9,536 bases of DNA. Source: SZUA-320 sp041612035 (GTDB lineage: Bacteria > Gemmatimonadota > Gemmatimonadetes > Gemmatimonadales > GWC2-71-9). This document shows, in pieces, positions 1 through 7,274 of the stretch (positions are counted from its first letter, which is position 1; each line of letters starts with the position of its first letter). A model generated the notes under the pieces. The model was not told the DNA's origin. It was given only the letters and a program-made list of their open reading frames with translations, and made no database searches. The stretch lies in NCBI GenBank assembly GCA_041612035.1, contig JBFILX010000072.1:1-9536 (forward strand), in the 5' to 3' direction. The position numbers were made by a program, and so were the translations under genes.

Positions 1-88
1 CCCACTCCAGCACCAGCGCGGCGGAAATGGTCCCCAGGGCCACGGCCACGAAGACCAGGAGGGCGGTGAGCAGGGTCGAGGTCGGCAT
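1..88 (-). CDS. tadB: TadB, inner-membrane platform protein of the Tad pilus (5' end only)
   Basis: Only the first 29 codons are in the window; the gene continues past base 1. The visible peptide starts MPTSTLLTALLVFVAVALG and is followed by more small and hydrophobic residues ending in LVLEW, a typical N-terminal membrane helix. The ATG (88-86) lies 3 bases after the stop codon of tadA, so translation is probably coupled to it. There is only a weak GGCGG ribosome-binding sequence. In known Tad loci the gene after the tadA ATPase is tadB, a GspF-like integral membrane protein that, with TadC, forms the platform on which the TadA motor acts. The identification rests on position plus this helix, since the diagnostic GspF domain is outside the window. 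The start context shares 15 identical bases with that of tadZ. Confidence 0.75.
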   Translation of the reverse strand, partial: MPTSTLLTALLVFVAVALGTISAALVLEW

Positions 89-91
89 CGG

Positions 92-1489
92 CTACCGCCG
101 GACCCGTCCCATGGGCGACTCCGCCACGTCGTCGAACATGGTGGCGGGCAGCCCAATTCCGTACGCCCGGAGCCGGTCGGCGAAGCGGGGCCGGATACCC
201 GTGGCCAGGAAGCGGCCCAGCACCTTGCCGCCCTCGCCGATGCCCATCCGCTCGAAGGCGAAGATGTCCTGCAGGGTGATCACGTCCCCTTCCATCCCGG
301 TGATCTCCCCGATCTGGACGATCTTCCGGGTGCCGTCCGAGAGCCGCGCCACCTGGATCACCACCTGGATGGCGCTCGCCACCTGCTGGCGGACCGCCTT
401 GTCGGGCAGGTTCAGGTTGGCCATCGAGACCATGGTCTCCAGCCGCACCAGGGCGTCCCGCGGGCTGTTGGCGTGCAGCGTGGTGAGCGAGCCGTCGTGC
501 CCGGTGTTCATCGCCTGCAGCATGTCCACCGCCTCGGCGCCACGCACCTCGCCCACGATGATCCGGTCGGGCCGCATCCGGAGGGCGTTGATCAGCAGCA
601 GCCGCTGCGGCACGCTCCCCTCCCCCTCGATGTTGGGGGGCCGGGTCTCCAGCCGGACCACGTGCGGCTGGCGGAGCTGCAGCTCGGCCGAGTCCTCGAT
701 GGTGACGATCCGCTCGTCGTGCGGGATGAAGCTCGACAGCACGTTGAGCAGGGTGGTCTTGCCCGAGCCGGTGCCGCCCGAGATGAGCACGTTGAGCCGG
801 GCCCGGACGATCCCGGTGAGCAGCTCCAGCATGGCCGGGGTGAGGCTCTCCGTCCGGAGCAGGTCCTCCCCCGACAGCGCGTCGCGCTTGAACTTCCGGA
901 TCGACATGTGCGGGCCGTCGAGCGCCAGCGGCTTGATGATCGCGTTCACCCGGGAGCCGTCCGGCAGGCGGGCGTCCACCATGGGGGAGGAGTCGTCGAT
1001 CCGGCGGCCCACGCCCGAGACGATCCGGTCGATGACCTGCAGCAGGTGCCGGTCGTCCTGGAACTGGATCTCGGTCGGCTCGAGCTTCCCATGCCGCTCG
1101 ATGATCACCTGCCGCCAGGTGTTCACCAGGATGTCCGACACCTCGGGGTCCTTCATCAGGGGCTCGATGGGCCCCAGCCCGAAGATCTCGTCCAGGATCT
1201 GGGTGACCAGCTCCTCGCGCTCCTCGAAGTTGAGCGGCACCTTCTCGGCCGCGAGCAGCTCGTGGACCACCTTGCGGATCGCGTCCACCACCGTGTCACG
1301 GCTCAGTTTGTCCAGGTTCGCCAGGTTGAGCCGCTCCAGCAGGCGCCGGTGGATCCGGCCCTTGAGCATGGCGAACTCGTGGGTGGTGCTCGAGGTGTCC
1401 CGGTCGCCCGGCGGGGCCGGGACCGGCGCCGGCCGGTCGGCGGGCGGTTCGTCCGCCCAGGGGCGGGCCGCCGGGGGCTGTTCAGCCAT
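92..1489 (-). CDS. tadA: TadA/CpaF, secretion ATPase that powers Flp pilus assembly
   Basis: 465-residue cytoplasmic hexameric ATPase of the type II/IV secretion (VirB11/PilB-like) superfamily, CpaF branch. Visible motifs, in order: Walker A GGTGSGKTT (about 238-246), Asp box VTIEDSAEL (262-270), Walker B RIIVGEVRG (309-317) and His box GHDGSLTTLHANSP (330-343). All catalytic signatures are intact. Residues 1-35 are a Pro/Ala-rich disordered tail. Residues about 40-110 form the helical N-terminal domain usual in CpaF, and residues about 112-200 the N2 domain with the arginine-rich stretch before Walker A. ATP hydrolysis drives addition of Flp subunits through TadB/TadC. The chosen ATG has a strong AAGGAGA (1502-1496) six bases upstream. 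It overlaps the end of tadZ by 8 bases, which indicates translational coupling. The reading frame stays open 24 codons further upstream, but that extension is Arg-rich, lies inside tadZ and has no ribosome-binding site, so it was rejected. Confidence 0.97.
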   Translation of the reverse strand: MAEQPPAARPWADEPPADRPAPVPAPPGDRDTSSTTHEFAMLKGRIHRRLLERLNLANLDKLSRDTVVDAIRKVVHELLAAEKVPLNFEEREELVTQILDEIFGLGPIEPLMKDPEVSDILVNTWRQVIIERHGKLEPTEIQFQDDRHLLQVIDRIVSGVGRRIDDSSPMVDARLPDGSRVNAIIKPLALDGPHMSIRKFKRDALSGEDLLRTESLTPAMLELLTGIVRARLNVLISGGTGSGKTTLLNVLSSFIPHDERIVTIEDSAELQLRQPHVVRLETRPPNIEGEGSVPQRLLLINALRMRPDRIIVGEVRGAEAVDMLQAMNTGHDGSLTTLHANSPRDALVRLETMVSMANLNLPDKAVRQQVASAIQVVIQVARLSDGTRKIVQIGEITGMEGDVITLQDIFAFERMGIGEGGKVLGRFLATGIRPRFADRLRAYGIGLPATMFDDVAESPMGRVRR

Positions 1490-2711
1490 CGCTCGTCTCC
1501 TTGCGGCCGAACAGCCGCCTGAGGAGGCCCGGCTCGGTCGCCTCGACGGTCTCCGCCTCACCGCTCACCAGCCGCTCGGCCAGGGCCACGATGTCGCGGG
1601 CGTAGGCCGACTTGAGTCCGTTCAGGACCGCCGGCGTCGCGGCGTTCACCGAGCGGATCACGGTGTCGTAGTCGTTTTCGATGGTCGCGTAGACCCGCAC
1701 GTCCAGGCTCTTCTCCACGTCCTTCCGGGTGATCTCGCCCCGGGCGTCGTACCGGTTGATGATCAGGTGCACCCGCTCCCCGCCGCCGGGCACCACCCGC
1801 TCCAGGGCCGGCAGGGTGCGCTGCACGTTCCGGAGACTCGGCAAATCCACCGTGGTGAGCAGATACACGCCGTGGGCCTGCTCCAGCGCGGCCTGCACCT
1901 CCGGGGTGAGCGACTTGGGGGTGTCCACCACCACGTAGTCGTAGATCCCCCGCAGGTAGCTGAACACCTGGCGGATGTCGTCGCTGGAGATCGACTGGCT
2001 CCGCACCGGGTGGAACGGGGCCGACAGCAGGTGGACCCCGGACGGGTGCTGTTCGATGAACGAACCCAGCAGTTCGGCGTCCATCCGGTGAAAGTTCTGC
2101 ACCAGGTCCACGAAGTTGAACTTGGGCTGCACCCCGAGCAGCAGGGCCACTTCGCCGAGCTCGGCGTCGAGGTCCACGATCAGGGTGCGCTTGCGGGTGA
2201 GCCGGTGGATGTAGACGCCGAGGTTGGTCACCGCCGTCGAGGTGCCCGAGCCGCCCTTGGCGCCGAAGAAGGCCAGCACCCGGCCGGGCTCCACGTCGTC
2301 GCCGTCGGCCGGGAACACGCGGGACCGGAGCCGGTCGGCCGCCTCCGCCACCGCCTGCGGGGTGACGGGCTTCACCAGGTATTCGGCCAGCCCCGCCCGC
2401 ACCGCCTTGAGCAGGGTGTCGGAGGGGAGCGCCTCGCCCACCCCCACGAAGGTGAGCCGGTCCGACTCCCGGCCCAGGTCGCGGATCAGCTGGATGGCGA
2501 GGTCGGGGGTGGGGTCGAAGTCGACGAACACCAGCGCCGCGCCCATCTCGGCCACCGCGCGGAACTGCTGCCCGCTCAGGGCGTTGAGCGGCTGGTCGAT
2601 GTCGAGCGGCACCGCGAAGGTGCGCTGGGACGCCTTGGTGTGGCCGAGGGCCGCCGCCCGGACCTCGGGGTCCGGGGTGATCAGCACCGCCCGGAGCGTA
2701 CGCTTCGGCAT
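1482..2711 (-). CDS. tadZ: TadZ/CpaE, ParA/MinD-like ATPase that localises the Tad machine
   Basis: 409 residues. Residues about 5-130 are a receiver-like (response-regulator fold) domain. It has a plausible phospho-acceptor Asp64 (VFVDFD) and the conserved Lys114 in YLVKPV, but the Ser/Thr expected after strand 4 appears to be Gly (FVGVGE). Residues about 144-385 are a ParA/MinD-type P-loop ATPase with deviant Walker A KGGSGTST (152-159), Walker A' VDLD (179-182) and Walker B-like VVVDTP (260-265). TadZ/CpaE proteins sit at the cell pole or membrane and recruit the other Tad components. The role here is inferred from family and context. The start ATG has a weak GAGG about 10 bases upstream. 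The gene follows tadG by 31 bases and overlaps tadA by 8. The C-terminus (EPGLLRRLFGRK) is basic and amphipathic, reminiscent of MinD-like membrane-targeting helices; this last point is inference. Confidence 0.93.
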   Translation of the reverse strand: MPKRTLRAVLITPDPEVRAAALGHTKASQRTFAVPLDIDQPLNALSGQQFRAVAEMGAALVFVDFDPTPDLAIQLIRDLGRESDRLTFVGVGEALPSDTLLKAVRAGLAEYLVKPVTPQAVAEAADRLRSRVFPADGDDVEPGRVLAFFGAKGGSGTSTAVTNLGVYIHRLTRKRTLIVDLDAELGEVALLLGVQPKFNFVDLVQNFHRMDAELLGSFIEQHPSGVHLLSAPFHPVRSQSISSDDIRQVFSYLRGIYDYVVVDTPKSLTPEVQAALEQAHGVYLLTTVDLPSLRNVQRTLPALERVVPGGGERVHLIINRYDARGEITRKDVEKSLDVRVYATIENDYDTVIRSVNAATPAVLNGLKSAYARDIVALAERLVSGEAETVEATEPGLLRRLFGRKETSDG

Positions 2712-2742
2712 CGGCTACCCGCCTCGTTCCGTCACGGCGACC

Positions 2743-4032
2743 TTACTTCACCAGCCGCAGGGTCCTGACCACGGTGTTCCCCGCGCCCGGGGCCCACGAG
2801 CCAAGGAACCGGGCCACCACGTCCACGTTCCCGCCCTGGCAGTTCTTCCACCTGTCGAACTTGTCGATACATCCCTCGGCGAAGACCCGCGCGAAGTTGT
2901 GGAACGTGACCGAGTCCATCTTGGCCCCGGGGACGAGCGGAACCTGGTTGGGGTTGAAGAGGCCCACCACCCACACCCGCGGGCTGTGCTCCCAGGACCC
3001 GTACTTGGGGTCCACGTTGATGATTGGCTGCTCGCCCGGCACCCGCCAGTTGGGGTTCCAGGTCGCGTTCTTGTCGTTGTCAATCAGGTCCCCGATCGCC
3101 CTCACGGCCACCGCCATGTTGCCGGAATAGGTGGGGTAGGGCGCACCGACCAGCCCCGCCGGCGCACACACCCCCTCGACGAAGTAGTCCTGGGGCTGCG
3201 GCTGCCACCAGCCCCAGTAACTCGGGAAGAGGCACTTGCCACCCCAGTTGCCGCCCGGGCAGGGATCGAGAATCCCCTTCCTCCCGTCCGGGTTGCTCTT
3301 GCCGCCCTGGTTGTCGACGTTCTCGGTGTTGTTCGCGTTGCCGCCCCGCAGAATCATGGGGCGCCCCAGGTCCCGGGTGTAGATGTCGGTAAGGTCGAAA
3401 TCCCGTGCCCGACTGCCCAGGCCCGTCCCTTCATCGACCGGGCAGTTGACCGCCCCTGGCGGACAGGCCCAGCCGGGCGGGGTCCGGGGATCATACCGGC
3501 GGAAATCATCCGGAGGGGCCTTGTCCCAGTTGCCGTTGAGGGTGAGGTCGACCCAGGCATCGGGCAGGGCGATCGGCTTCGTGCACGGGACCGACCCGTC
3601 TTCGCTGGCCTCCGCGGTCGCCCGCGCGCCGACCGGGAACGAGGTGTACCCGAAGATCCTGGCAAAGAACGTGGGAATCGCCGCGCGCCGGACGAGGACC
3701 TCCACCTGCCGGGCCGGCACGTTGGGGAGGACCGTGACTTCCGAGGCGGTGTCGATCTTGGCCCCGGCCATGGAATTGGCGTCGGCCAGCACCTTTGCCC
3801 GCCTGACGGCGGTGTCGGCGTAGACCAGCCCGGGGGCCGTCGGCAGCAGATAGGCGCTCGCCCCAGCCAGGGCCGCCGCGTCGGCGGCGCGCTGGGCCTC
3901 GGCCCGGGTCTTCTGGAGCATGCCCAGGTCGATGGCCAGCCCGGCCATTCCCATCAGGACCACCATGGAGATCGCCACCAGGACGACGGTCGCTCCCCGC
4001 TCGCTCCGGGGCCACAGTCCGAGTCGTTTCAT
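2743..4032 (-). CDS. tadG: TadG-like minor pilin/pseudopilin with a large exported Cys-rich domain
   Basis: 429 residues. The N-terminus carries ERGATVVLVAISMVVLMGMA (11-30), a short basic leader followed by a hydrophobic helix, then IDLGMLQKTRAEAQRAADAA (34-53). This is the hallmark of TadG-like (TadE/TadG superfamily) proteins, which have a short cytoplasmic tail, one membrane helix and an exported body. The exported part (about 55-429) has 8 Cys (150, 190, 197, 258, 267, 289, 388, 398), an even number compatible with four disulfides. It includes an Asn/Gly/Trp-rich stretch (230-283) and a segment SGNMAVAVRAIGDLIDNDKN (303-322) resembling the conserved 'GNM..p...gv..LI..D' region I recall from other TadG-related proteins. 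I see no von Willebrand A MIDAS motif (DxSxS), which some TadG proteins have. The ATG is preceded by AGGAG at 6 bases' spacing. The gene lies 34 bases after the secretin gene. It is probably a minor pilus or adhesin component; the precise function is unknown. Confidence 0.85.
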   Translation of the reverse strand: MKRLGLWPRSERGATVVLVAISMVVLMGMAGLAIDLGMLQKTRAEAQRAADAAALAGASAYLLPTAPGLVYADTAVRRAKVLADANSMAGAKIDTASEVTVLPNVPARQVEVLVRRAAIPTFFARIFGYTSFPVGARATAEASEDGSVPCTKPIALPDAWVDLTLNGNWDKAPPDDFRRYDPRTPPGWACPPGAVNCPVDEGTGLGSRARDFDLTDIYTRDLGRPMILRGGNANNTENVDNQGGKSNPDGRKGILDPCPGGNWGGKCLFPSYWGWWQPQPQDYFVEGVCAPAGLVGAPYPTYSGNMAVAVRAIGDLIDNDKNATWNPNWRVPGEQPIINVDPKYGSWEHSPRVWVVGLFNPNQVPLVPGAKMDSVTFHNFARVFAEGCIDKFDRWKNCQGGNVDVVARFLGSWAPGAGNTVVRTLRLVK

Positions 4033-4066
4033 CTGGCTCTCCTCTCCCCGGCCCTGGGACCGGGAC

Positions 4067-5404
4067 CTACGGCCGCGACTCCCGCAGGGGAACCGCCTGC
4101 CACGCGCTGTTCATCTGCGGGGCCTGATTCTCGATGGCCGGTCGCATCCAGCCCGGCCAGCGCCAGGTCACCGGCTCGCCGGTGGGGATCGGCGGCGCCG
4201 TGTCGCTGGCACGGATCAGTCGAGGGGTCACCAGCACAAGCAGTTCGGTTTCCCGGGCCCGGACCTGGCTCGACCGGAAGAAGGCCCCCAACAGGGGAAT
4301 ATCACCCAGCAGAGGGATCTTGCTGACGTTCTCGATGGTCTGGTTGTCGATCAGCCCGGCCAGGGCCAGGTACTGCCCCTCACCGAGCTCCACCTCGGTC
4401 TCGGCCCGCCGGACCAGGATGGTCGGCACCACGAACCCCTGGAACGTCAGGCCGTTCGCGAAGTCGAGCTGAGAGACCTCTGGCGCCACCTTGAGGCGGA
4501 TCGAACCACTCCTGGTGATGACCGGGGTGAACCTGAGCCGGACTCCGAACTCCCGGAACGCGATGGTGACCGCCCCGACCGACCCCGTGGCGCCGCCCTG
4601 AATCGTCGGGTAGGGGAATTCGCCACCGGCCAGGAAGCTGGCTTCCTTGCCCGGCAGGGTCAGCAGGTTGGGTTCGGCCAGGCTGCGGAGGGTGCCCTTG
4701 CTGATCGAGGCCCTGATGGCGGCTTCGATGTCGGCCGCCGGGTTGGACAGGAGCACCTGGAGCAGTCCGTCAGAGACGCTCTGGGCAAACCAGTCGCCGT
4801 CCGAATCCAGGTCCTGGGGGTTGAGCGTGGTCAGCTGGGTGGCGAAGTCCTTCAGGTTGCTCCGGTTGATCTCCGCAAACCGGACCTGGAGCAGGACCTG
4901 CACGGCGGGCGGGGCCACCAGGTTGTTGATCACCGAGCCGACCCCGGTGCCGCTGGCGATGGCGATCGCCTGATCCACCGCCACGGGATCCCGGATGGTC
5001 CCCGAGAGGGTCACCGAGTTGCCGCTGGCCGTGACGCCGATCTGTTCTCCCGGCAGGGCCTCGCGCAGATAGCGCTCGAGCGCCGGCGTGTCCACGGTGA
5101 CCTCCACCGAGTAGAGCCGTGGCCCGGTGGTGCTCTCCCACAGGATCAGGCTGGTGGACCCCAGGGTCTTCCCGTTCACCAGCAGCTCGGTTGGGCTCAC
5201 CACCACCACGTCGGCGATCTCGGGATCGCCCACGGTGAAGCGCAGCACCGGCACCGAGGTGACCAGGAGGAGGGAGGTTCCCTTGGCCAGGGAGAGCGAC
5301 CGGGCGGGCTGCTGCAGCACGGTCTGGGCCTGGGTCACCCGCGGCGCCCCGATCAGGACGGCGCCGACGAGCACGACCAGCAGCAGGCGAACGCGCGGAA
5401 TCAT
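4067..5404 (-). CDS. cpaC: CpaC/RcpA, outer-membrane secretin of the Tad pilus
   Basis: 445 residues. A Sec signal peptide (MIPRVRLLLVVLVGAVLIGA..., probable cleavage after TQA, residue 26) sends it to the periplasm. Residues about 35-105 are the N-terminal pilus/secretin domain (GDPEIADVVVVSPTELLVNG). Residues about 106-165 look like a BON domain (VTLSGTIRDPVAVDQAIAIA). Residues about 168-400 are the secretin pore domain, with FLAGGEFPYP (257-266), IPLLGDIPLLGAFFRSS (363-379) and TELLVLVTPRLI (386-397). Secretins assemble into a multimeric outer-membrane channel through which the pilus passes. Length and motifs are normal for the family. The start ATG overlaps the cpaB stop as ATGA and has GGAG five bases upstream. 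The last 45 residues, after the secretin core, are Pro/Trp-containing; in other secretins this region can bind a pilotin. No pilotin gene (CpaD/RcpB) is seen in the window. Confidence 0.95.
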   Translation of the reverse strand: MIPRVRLLLVVLVGAVLIGAPRVTQAQTVLQQPARSLSLAKGTSLLLVTSVPVLRFTVGDPEIADVVVVSPTELLVNGKTLGSTSLILWESTTGPRLYSVEVTVDTPALERYLREALPGEQIGVTASGNSVTLSGTIRDPVAVDQAIAIASGTGVGSVINNLVAPPAVQVLLQVRFAEINRSNLKDFATQLTTLNPQDLDSDGDWFAQSVSDGLLQVLLSNPAADIEAAIRASISKGTLRSLAEPNLLTLPGKEASFLAGGEFPYPTIQGGATGSVGAVTIAFREFGVRLRFTPVITRSGSIRLKVAPEVSQLDFANGLTFQGFVVPTILVRRAETEVELGEGQYLALAGLIDNQTIENVSKIPLLGDIPLLGAFFRSSQVRARETELLVLVTPRLIRASDTAPPIPTGEPVTWRWPGWMRPAIENQAPQMNSAWQAVPLRESRP

Positions 5405-6270
5405 GGGATCTCCGGTTGCGGGGGTCGGGGTCTGGCGAATCGGGTGACGGTGCGCTCGCCCCCCCGGAACCCTTCAACCACCGTCTCCTGGCTGGCGGTC
5501 GTCGGGGCCGTGGGCAGCCGGCGGGCGGTGGACGAGAAGCTCGGCCCACCCCGGCTGCCGCCCAGCAGCGTCGCCGCGCGGGCGCCCGGGGTCCGGATGG
5601 GCAGGGTGTCGAGCGCGTTGCGAAGGGCCAGCTGGATGCGTCCCTGGTTGGCGGCCATGGTCAGCGTCTCCGCCTGTTCGGGGCTCACCATGACGGTCAC
5701 CACCGGCACCGGCATCGGCCGGCCTTCGGCGTCGGCCGAGAGCGCCTGGCCCGCGGCCAGCGCCTGGAGGTTCTGGAGGATCGCCTTGGTGGTGGGTCCG
5801 TTGGTCCCCTCGCCGTCCATGGTGAGGAGCACGTCCACCCGGGTGCCGGGCACCACGAAGCCCGCCACCCCGACCACGTCGTCCACCCGGATGCTCAGCG
5901 CCCGCATCCCCTCGTCGATGATGATCGGGAGGCTGCCACCCCGGCCCCGCGGGGCCAGTTTGGCTTCCAGAACCGGCTCGTGGAGCCGCATGGCCGTGAT
6001 GATCCCCCGGCCCAGTACGTCTTCGGGGCGGGACACCAGGCCGGGCGGCACCGCGTCTCCGGGCCAGTCGACCGTGCGGATGTCACGCTCGGTGAGCACC
6101 GCCCCCACCGGGAGGTCACGAGCCGCGACCACCGCACGGCCCGCGGCCGCGGCCGGATTGAGCAGGGGCCGGGCCTGGCGCCGCAGGTACCCGATGGACA
6201 GCCAGGCGGCCGCGGCACCCGAGGCGAGGGCCAGAAACAGGAGCACGAGCGATCGGCTGCGAACGGCCAT
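5401..6270 (-). CDS. cpaB: CpaB/RcpC, periplasmic Flp pilus assembly protein (SAF domain)
   Basis: 289 residues. One N-terminal membrane helix or signal anchor lies at about 7-27 (SLVLLFLALASGAAAAWLSI). A SAF domain at about 45-107 contains VVAARDLPVGAVLTERDI, with the typical 'dlp.G..l...di' pattern. The CpaB/RcpC core at about 115-222 includes GMRALSIRVDDVVGVAGFVV (121-140) followed by PGTRVDVLLT, the most recognisable signature of the family. Residues 223-289 are a low-complexity Arg/Pro/Thr tail. CpaB/RcpC proteins act in the periplasm next to the secretin and are needed for its stability or for pilus export. The ATG (6270) has GGAGG at 9 bases' spacing. An ATG seven bases further upstream (6277) is out of frame. 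The stop overlaps the secretin start by 4 bases (ATGA), so the two are translationally coupled, as in most Tad loci. Confidence 0.93.
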   Translation of the reverse strand: MAVRSRSLVLLFLALASGAAAAWLSIGYLRRQARPLLNPAAAAGRAVVAARDLPVGAVLTERDIRTVDWPGDAVPPGLVSRPEDVLGRGIITAMRLHEPVLEAKLAPRGRGGSLPIIIDEGMRALSIRVDDVVGVAGFVVPGTRVDVLLTMDGEGTNGPTTKAILQNLQALAAGQALSADAEGRPMPVPVVTVMVSPEQAETLTMAANQGRIQLALRNALDTLPIRTPGARAATLLGGSRGGPSFSSTARRLPTAPTTASQETVVEGFRGGERTVTRFARPRPPQPEIP

Positions 6271-6287
6271 CTACCATCGCCTCCCGG

Positions 6288-6707
6288 TTATTCGTTTCGC
6301 ATCCGGACGGTCGTCCGGAGCGAGTCCAGCTGGACGACAGACGCCAGGCGCTGCAGGGTCACGAACCGGAACGGGTAGGCGACACGCACGGCCGTGACCT
6401 GACCCGTCCCGGTCTTGAGACCGGCGGGATAGGAGACCCTGACCCGGGTCGAGTCCATGCCGGCGGTTCGCACATACCCCTGAACTCTCAACTTCACGGC
6501 CGTGTCGGTCTTGGCCACGGTAGGAAGCAGAGGATCGGCCACCACCGCCAGCCGAGCCCCTTCCCTGGCGGCGTCGGTCAGGGTCTGCTTCATGTTCCAC
6601 GCGCGCCCGATCTCGACGATGCCCATCAACAGGAGCATCAGGAGCGGCAGGGTGAGGGCGAATTCCACCAGTGCCTGCCCCCGACGGTCCGGCCGGCGGC
6701 CCCTCAC
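6288..6707 (-). CDS. tadE: TadE-like pseudopilin
   Basis: 139 residues from the preferred start. The leader is RGRRPDRRG, then QALVEFALTLPLLMLLLMGI. The Gly before Gln is the expected prepilin peptidase site, with Glu at +5 of the mature protein, followed by one hydrophobic helix. This is the standard TadE domain; the downstream region (AAREGARLAV) also fits. TadE proteins are processed by the TadV peptidase and are needed for pilus biogenesis, probably as minor pilins. Three in-frame GTG starts exist (6731, 6716, 6707). GTG 6707 is preferred because it overlaps the tadV stop as GTGA (4 bases), the same coupling style as elsewhere in the operon, and leaves a normal-length leader with a GGGG at about 8 bases. 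The 6731 start would add 8 residues and overlap tadV by 28 bases. The cpaB gene starts 17 bases after the stop. Confidence 0.9.
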   Translation of the reverse strand: MRGRRPDRRGQALVEFALTLPLLMLLLMGIVEIGRAWNMKQTLTDAAREGARLAVVADPLLPTVAKTDTAVKLRVQGYVRTAGMDSTRVRVSYPAGLKTGTGQVTAVRVAYPFRFVTLQRLASVVQLDSLRTTVRMRNE

Positions 6708-7219
6708 AGGCCACACCCCAGCCAGAGCCACCAGGCCGAGGCGCCCAGGCTCATCCCGACACCGTAGGGGAATCGTCCCGCCTCGGTGACGCCGATCACG
6801 GGGGCCGGTTTCCGGCCCTGCAATACCTCAGCCATCATGGCGCCGGTGCTCAGCAGCGTGCCCCCCAGCAGGCGCCGCCGGGCCACCCAGACCAGGGCGA
6901 CCAGAGCGCCTCCGGCGGTCATCGCCAGGAAGGCACCGGGGAGCGCGGAGAGCCCGAACCAGGCGCCGAAGGCCGCGAACAACTTCGCGTCACCGGCGCC
7001 GAGGGCGCCGATCGCAAAGCAGGCGAAGCCCACCAGGAGGGCCACCACGAGCCCTCCCGCGCTCTGGAGCAGGCGGCCAGAGCCGAAACTGGCCGACACC
7101 GCCAGGGCAACCGCGGCCCCGGCCAGCGTCAGCCAGTTCGGGATCTTCCGCGTGCGGAAGTCCATCACCCCGGCGGCCAGCGCGAACCCTATGAACCCTC
7201 CACAGAGAACCAGTCGCAC
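6704..7219 (-). CDS. tadV: TadV/CpaA, prepilin peptidase (A24 aspartic protease)
   Basis: 171 residues, the short form of type IV prepilin peptidase without the N-terminal methylase zinc domain, as usual in Tad loci. The two catalytic aspartates are visible: Asp20 in GVMDFRTRKIPNWLT and Asp77 in GALGAGDAKLFAA, the GxGD motif of the family. The rest is hydrophobic with about five to six membrane helices and ends in the family-typical GRFPYGVGMSLGA (148-160). It acts in the inner membrane, removing the leader peptides of Flp and TadE. The start is GTG (7219), preceded by GAAAGGCG (7230-7223). Starting at the next Met (19) would delete the first helix and most of the segment before the catalytic Asp. 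The gene lies 55 bases after flp, separated by a strong hairpin, and overlaps tadE by 4 bases (GTGA). Confidence 0.95.
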   Translation of the reverse strand: MRLVLCGGFIGFALAAGVMDFRTRKIPNWLTLAGAAVALAVSASFGSGRLLQSAGGLVVALLVGFACFAIGALGAGDAKLFAAFGAWFGLSALPGAFLAMTAGGALVALVWVARRRLLGGTLLSTGAMMAEVLQGRKPAPVIGVTEAGRFPYGVGMSLGASAWWLWLGCGL

Positions 7220-7230
7220 GGGCGCCTTTC

Positions 7231-7258
7231 GGGACCGGCCCGACCCGCGGGCCGGCCC
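7231..7258 (-). other. GC-rich intercistronic hairpin between flp and tadV
   Basis: A near-perfect inverted repeat. CCGGCCCG (7235-7242) pairs with CGGGCCGG (7248-7255) around the 5-base loop ACCCG. It is extended by GGG (7231-7233) with CCC (7256-7258), with base 7234 bulged. That gives 11 base pairs, nearly all G-C. No T-run follows on either strand, so it is not a classical intrinsic terminator. In the minus-strand mRNA it sits between the pilin stop and the tadV ribosome-binding site, ending exactly where that site (GAAAGGCG) begins. A plausible role is to protect the 3' end of a processed pilin mRNA or to damp tadV expression, giving much pilin and little peptidase. The role is inference; the structure is plain in the sequence. 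Confidence 0.7.
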
Positions 7259-7274
7259 TCAACTGCTGGTGTCG

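Noticed and set aside
1490..1561. 24-codon N-terminal extension of tadA
   Set aside because: Arg/Ser-rich, inside tadZ, with no ribosome-binding site. The ATG at 1489 has AAGGAGA at ideal spacing.
27..2768. Very long open frame (913 codons) on the plus strand across tadA and tadZ
   Set aside because: It is a GC-bias shadow. The translation is low-complexity and Arg/Ser/Gly/His-rich with no domain, while the opposite strand encodes full catalytic motifs over the same interval.
4047..4064. Small inverted repeat CCCGG/CCGGG between the secretin and tadG genes
   Set aside because: Only 5 base pairs with an 8-base loop; expected by chance at this GC content.
2224..6397. Two further long plus-strand frames (2224-4326 and 3920-6397)
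   Set aside because: They lie antisense to tadG, the secretin and cpaB, have no recognisable domains, overlap each other and lack start signals.
6708..6731. Longer GTG start for tadE
   Set aside because: The 6707 GTG forms a 4-base GTGA overlap with the tadV stop and gives a normal pseudopilin leader. The longer start cannot be fully excluded.
7231..7258. Hairpin after flp read as a Rho-independent terminator
   Set aside because: No T-run follows on either strand, and the downstream genes clearly belong to the same machine.
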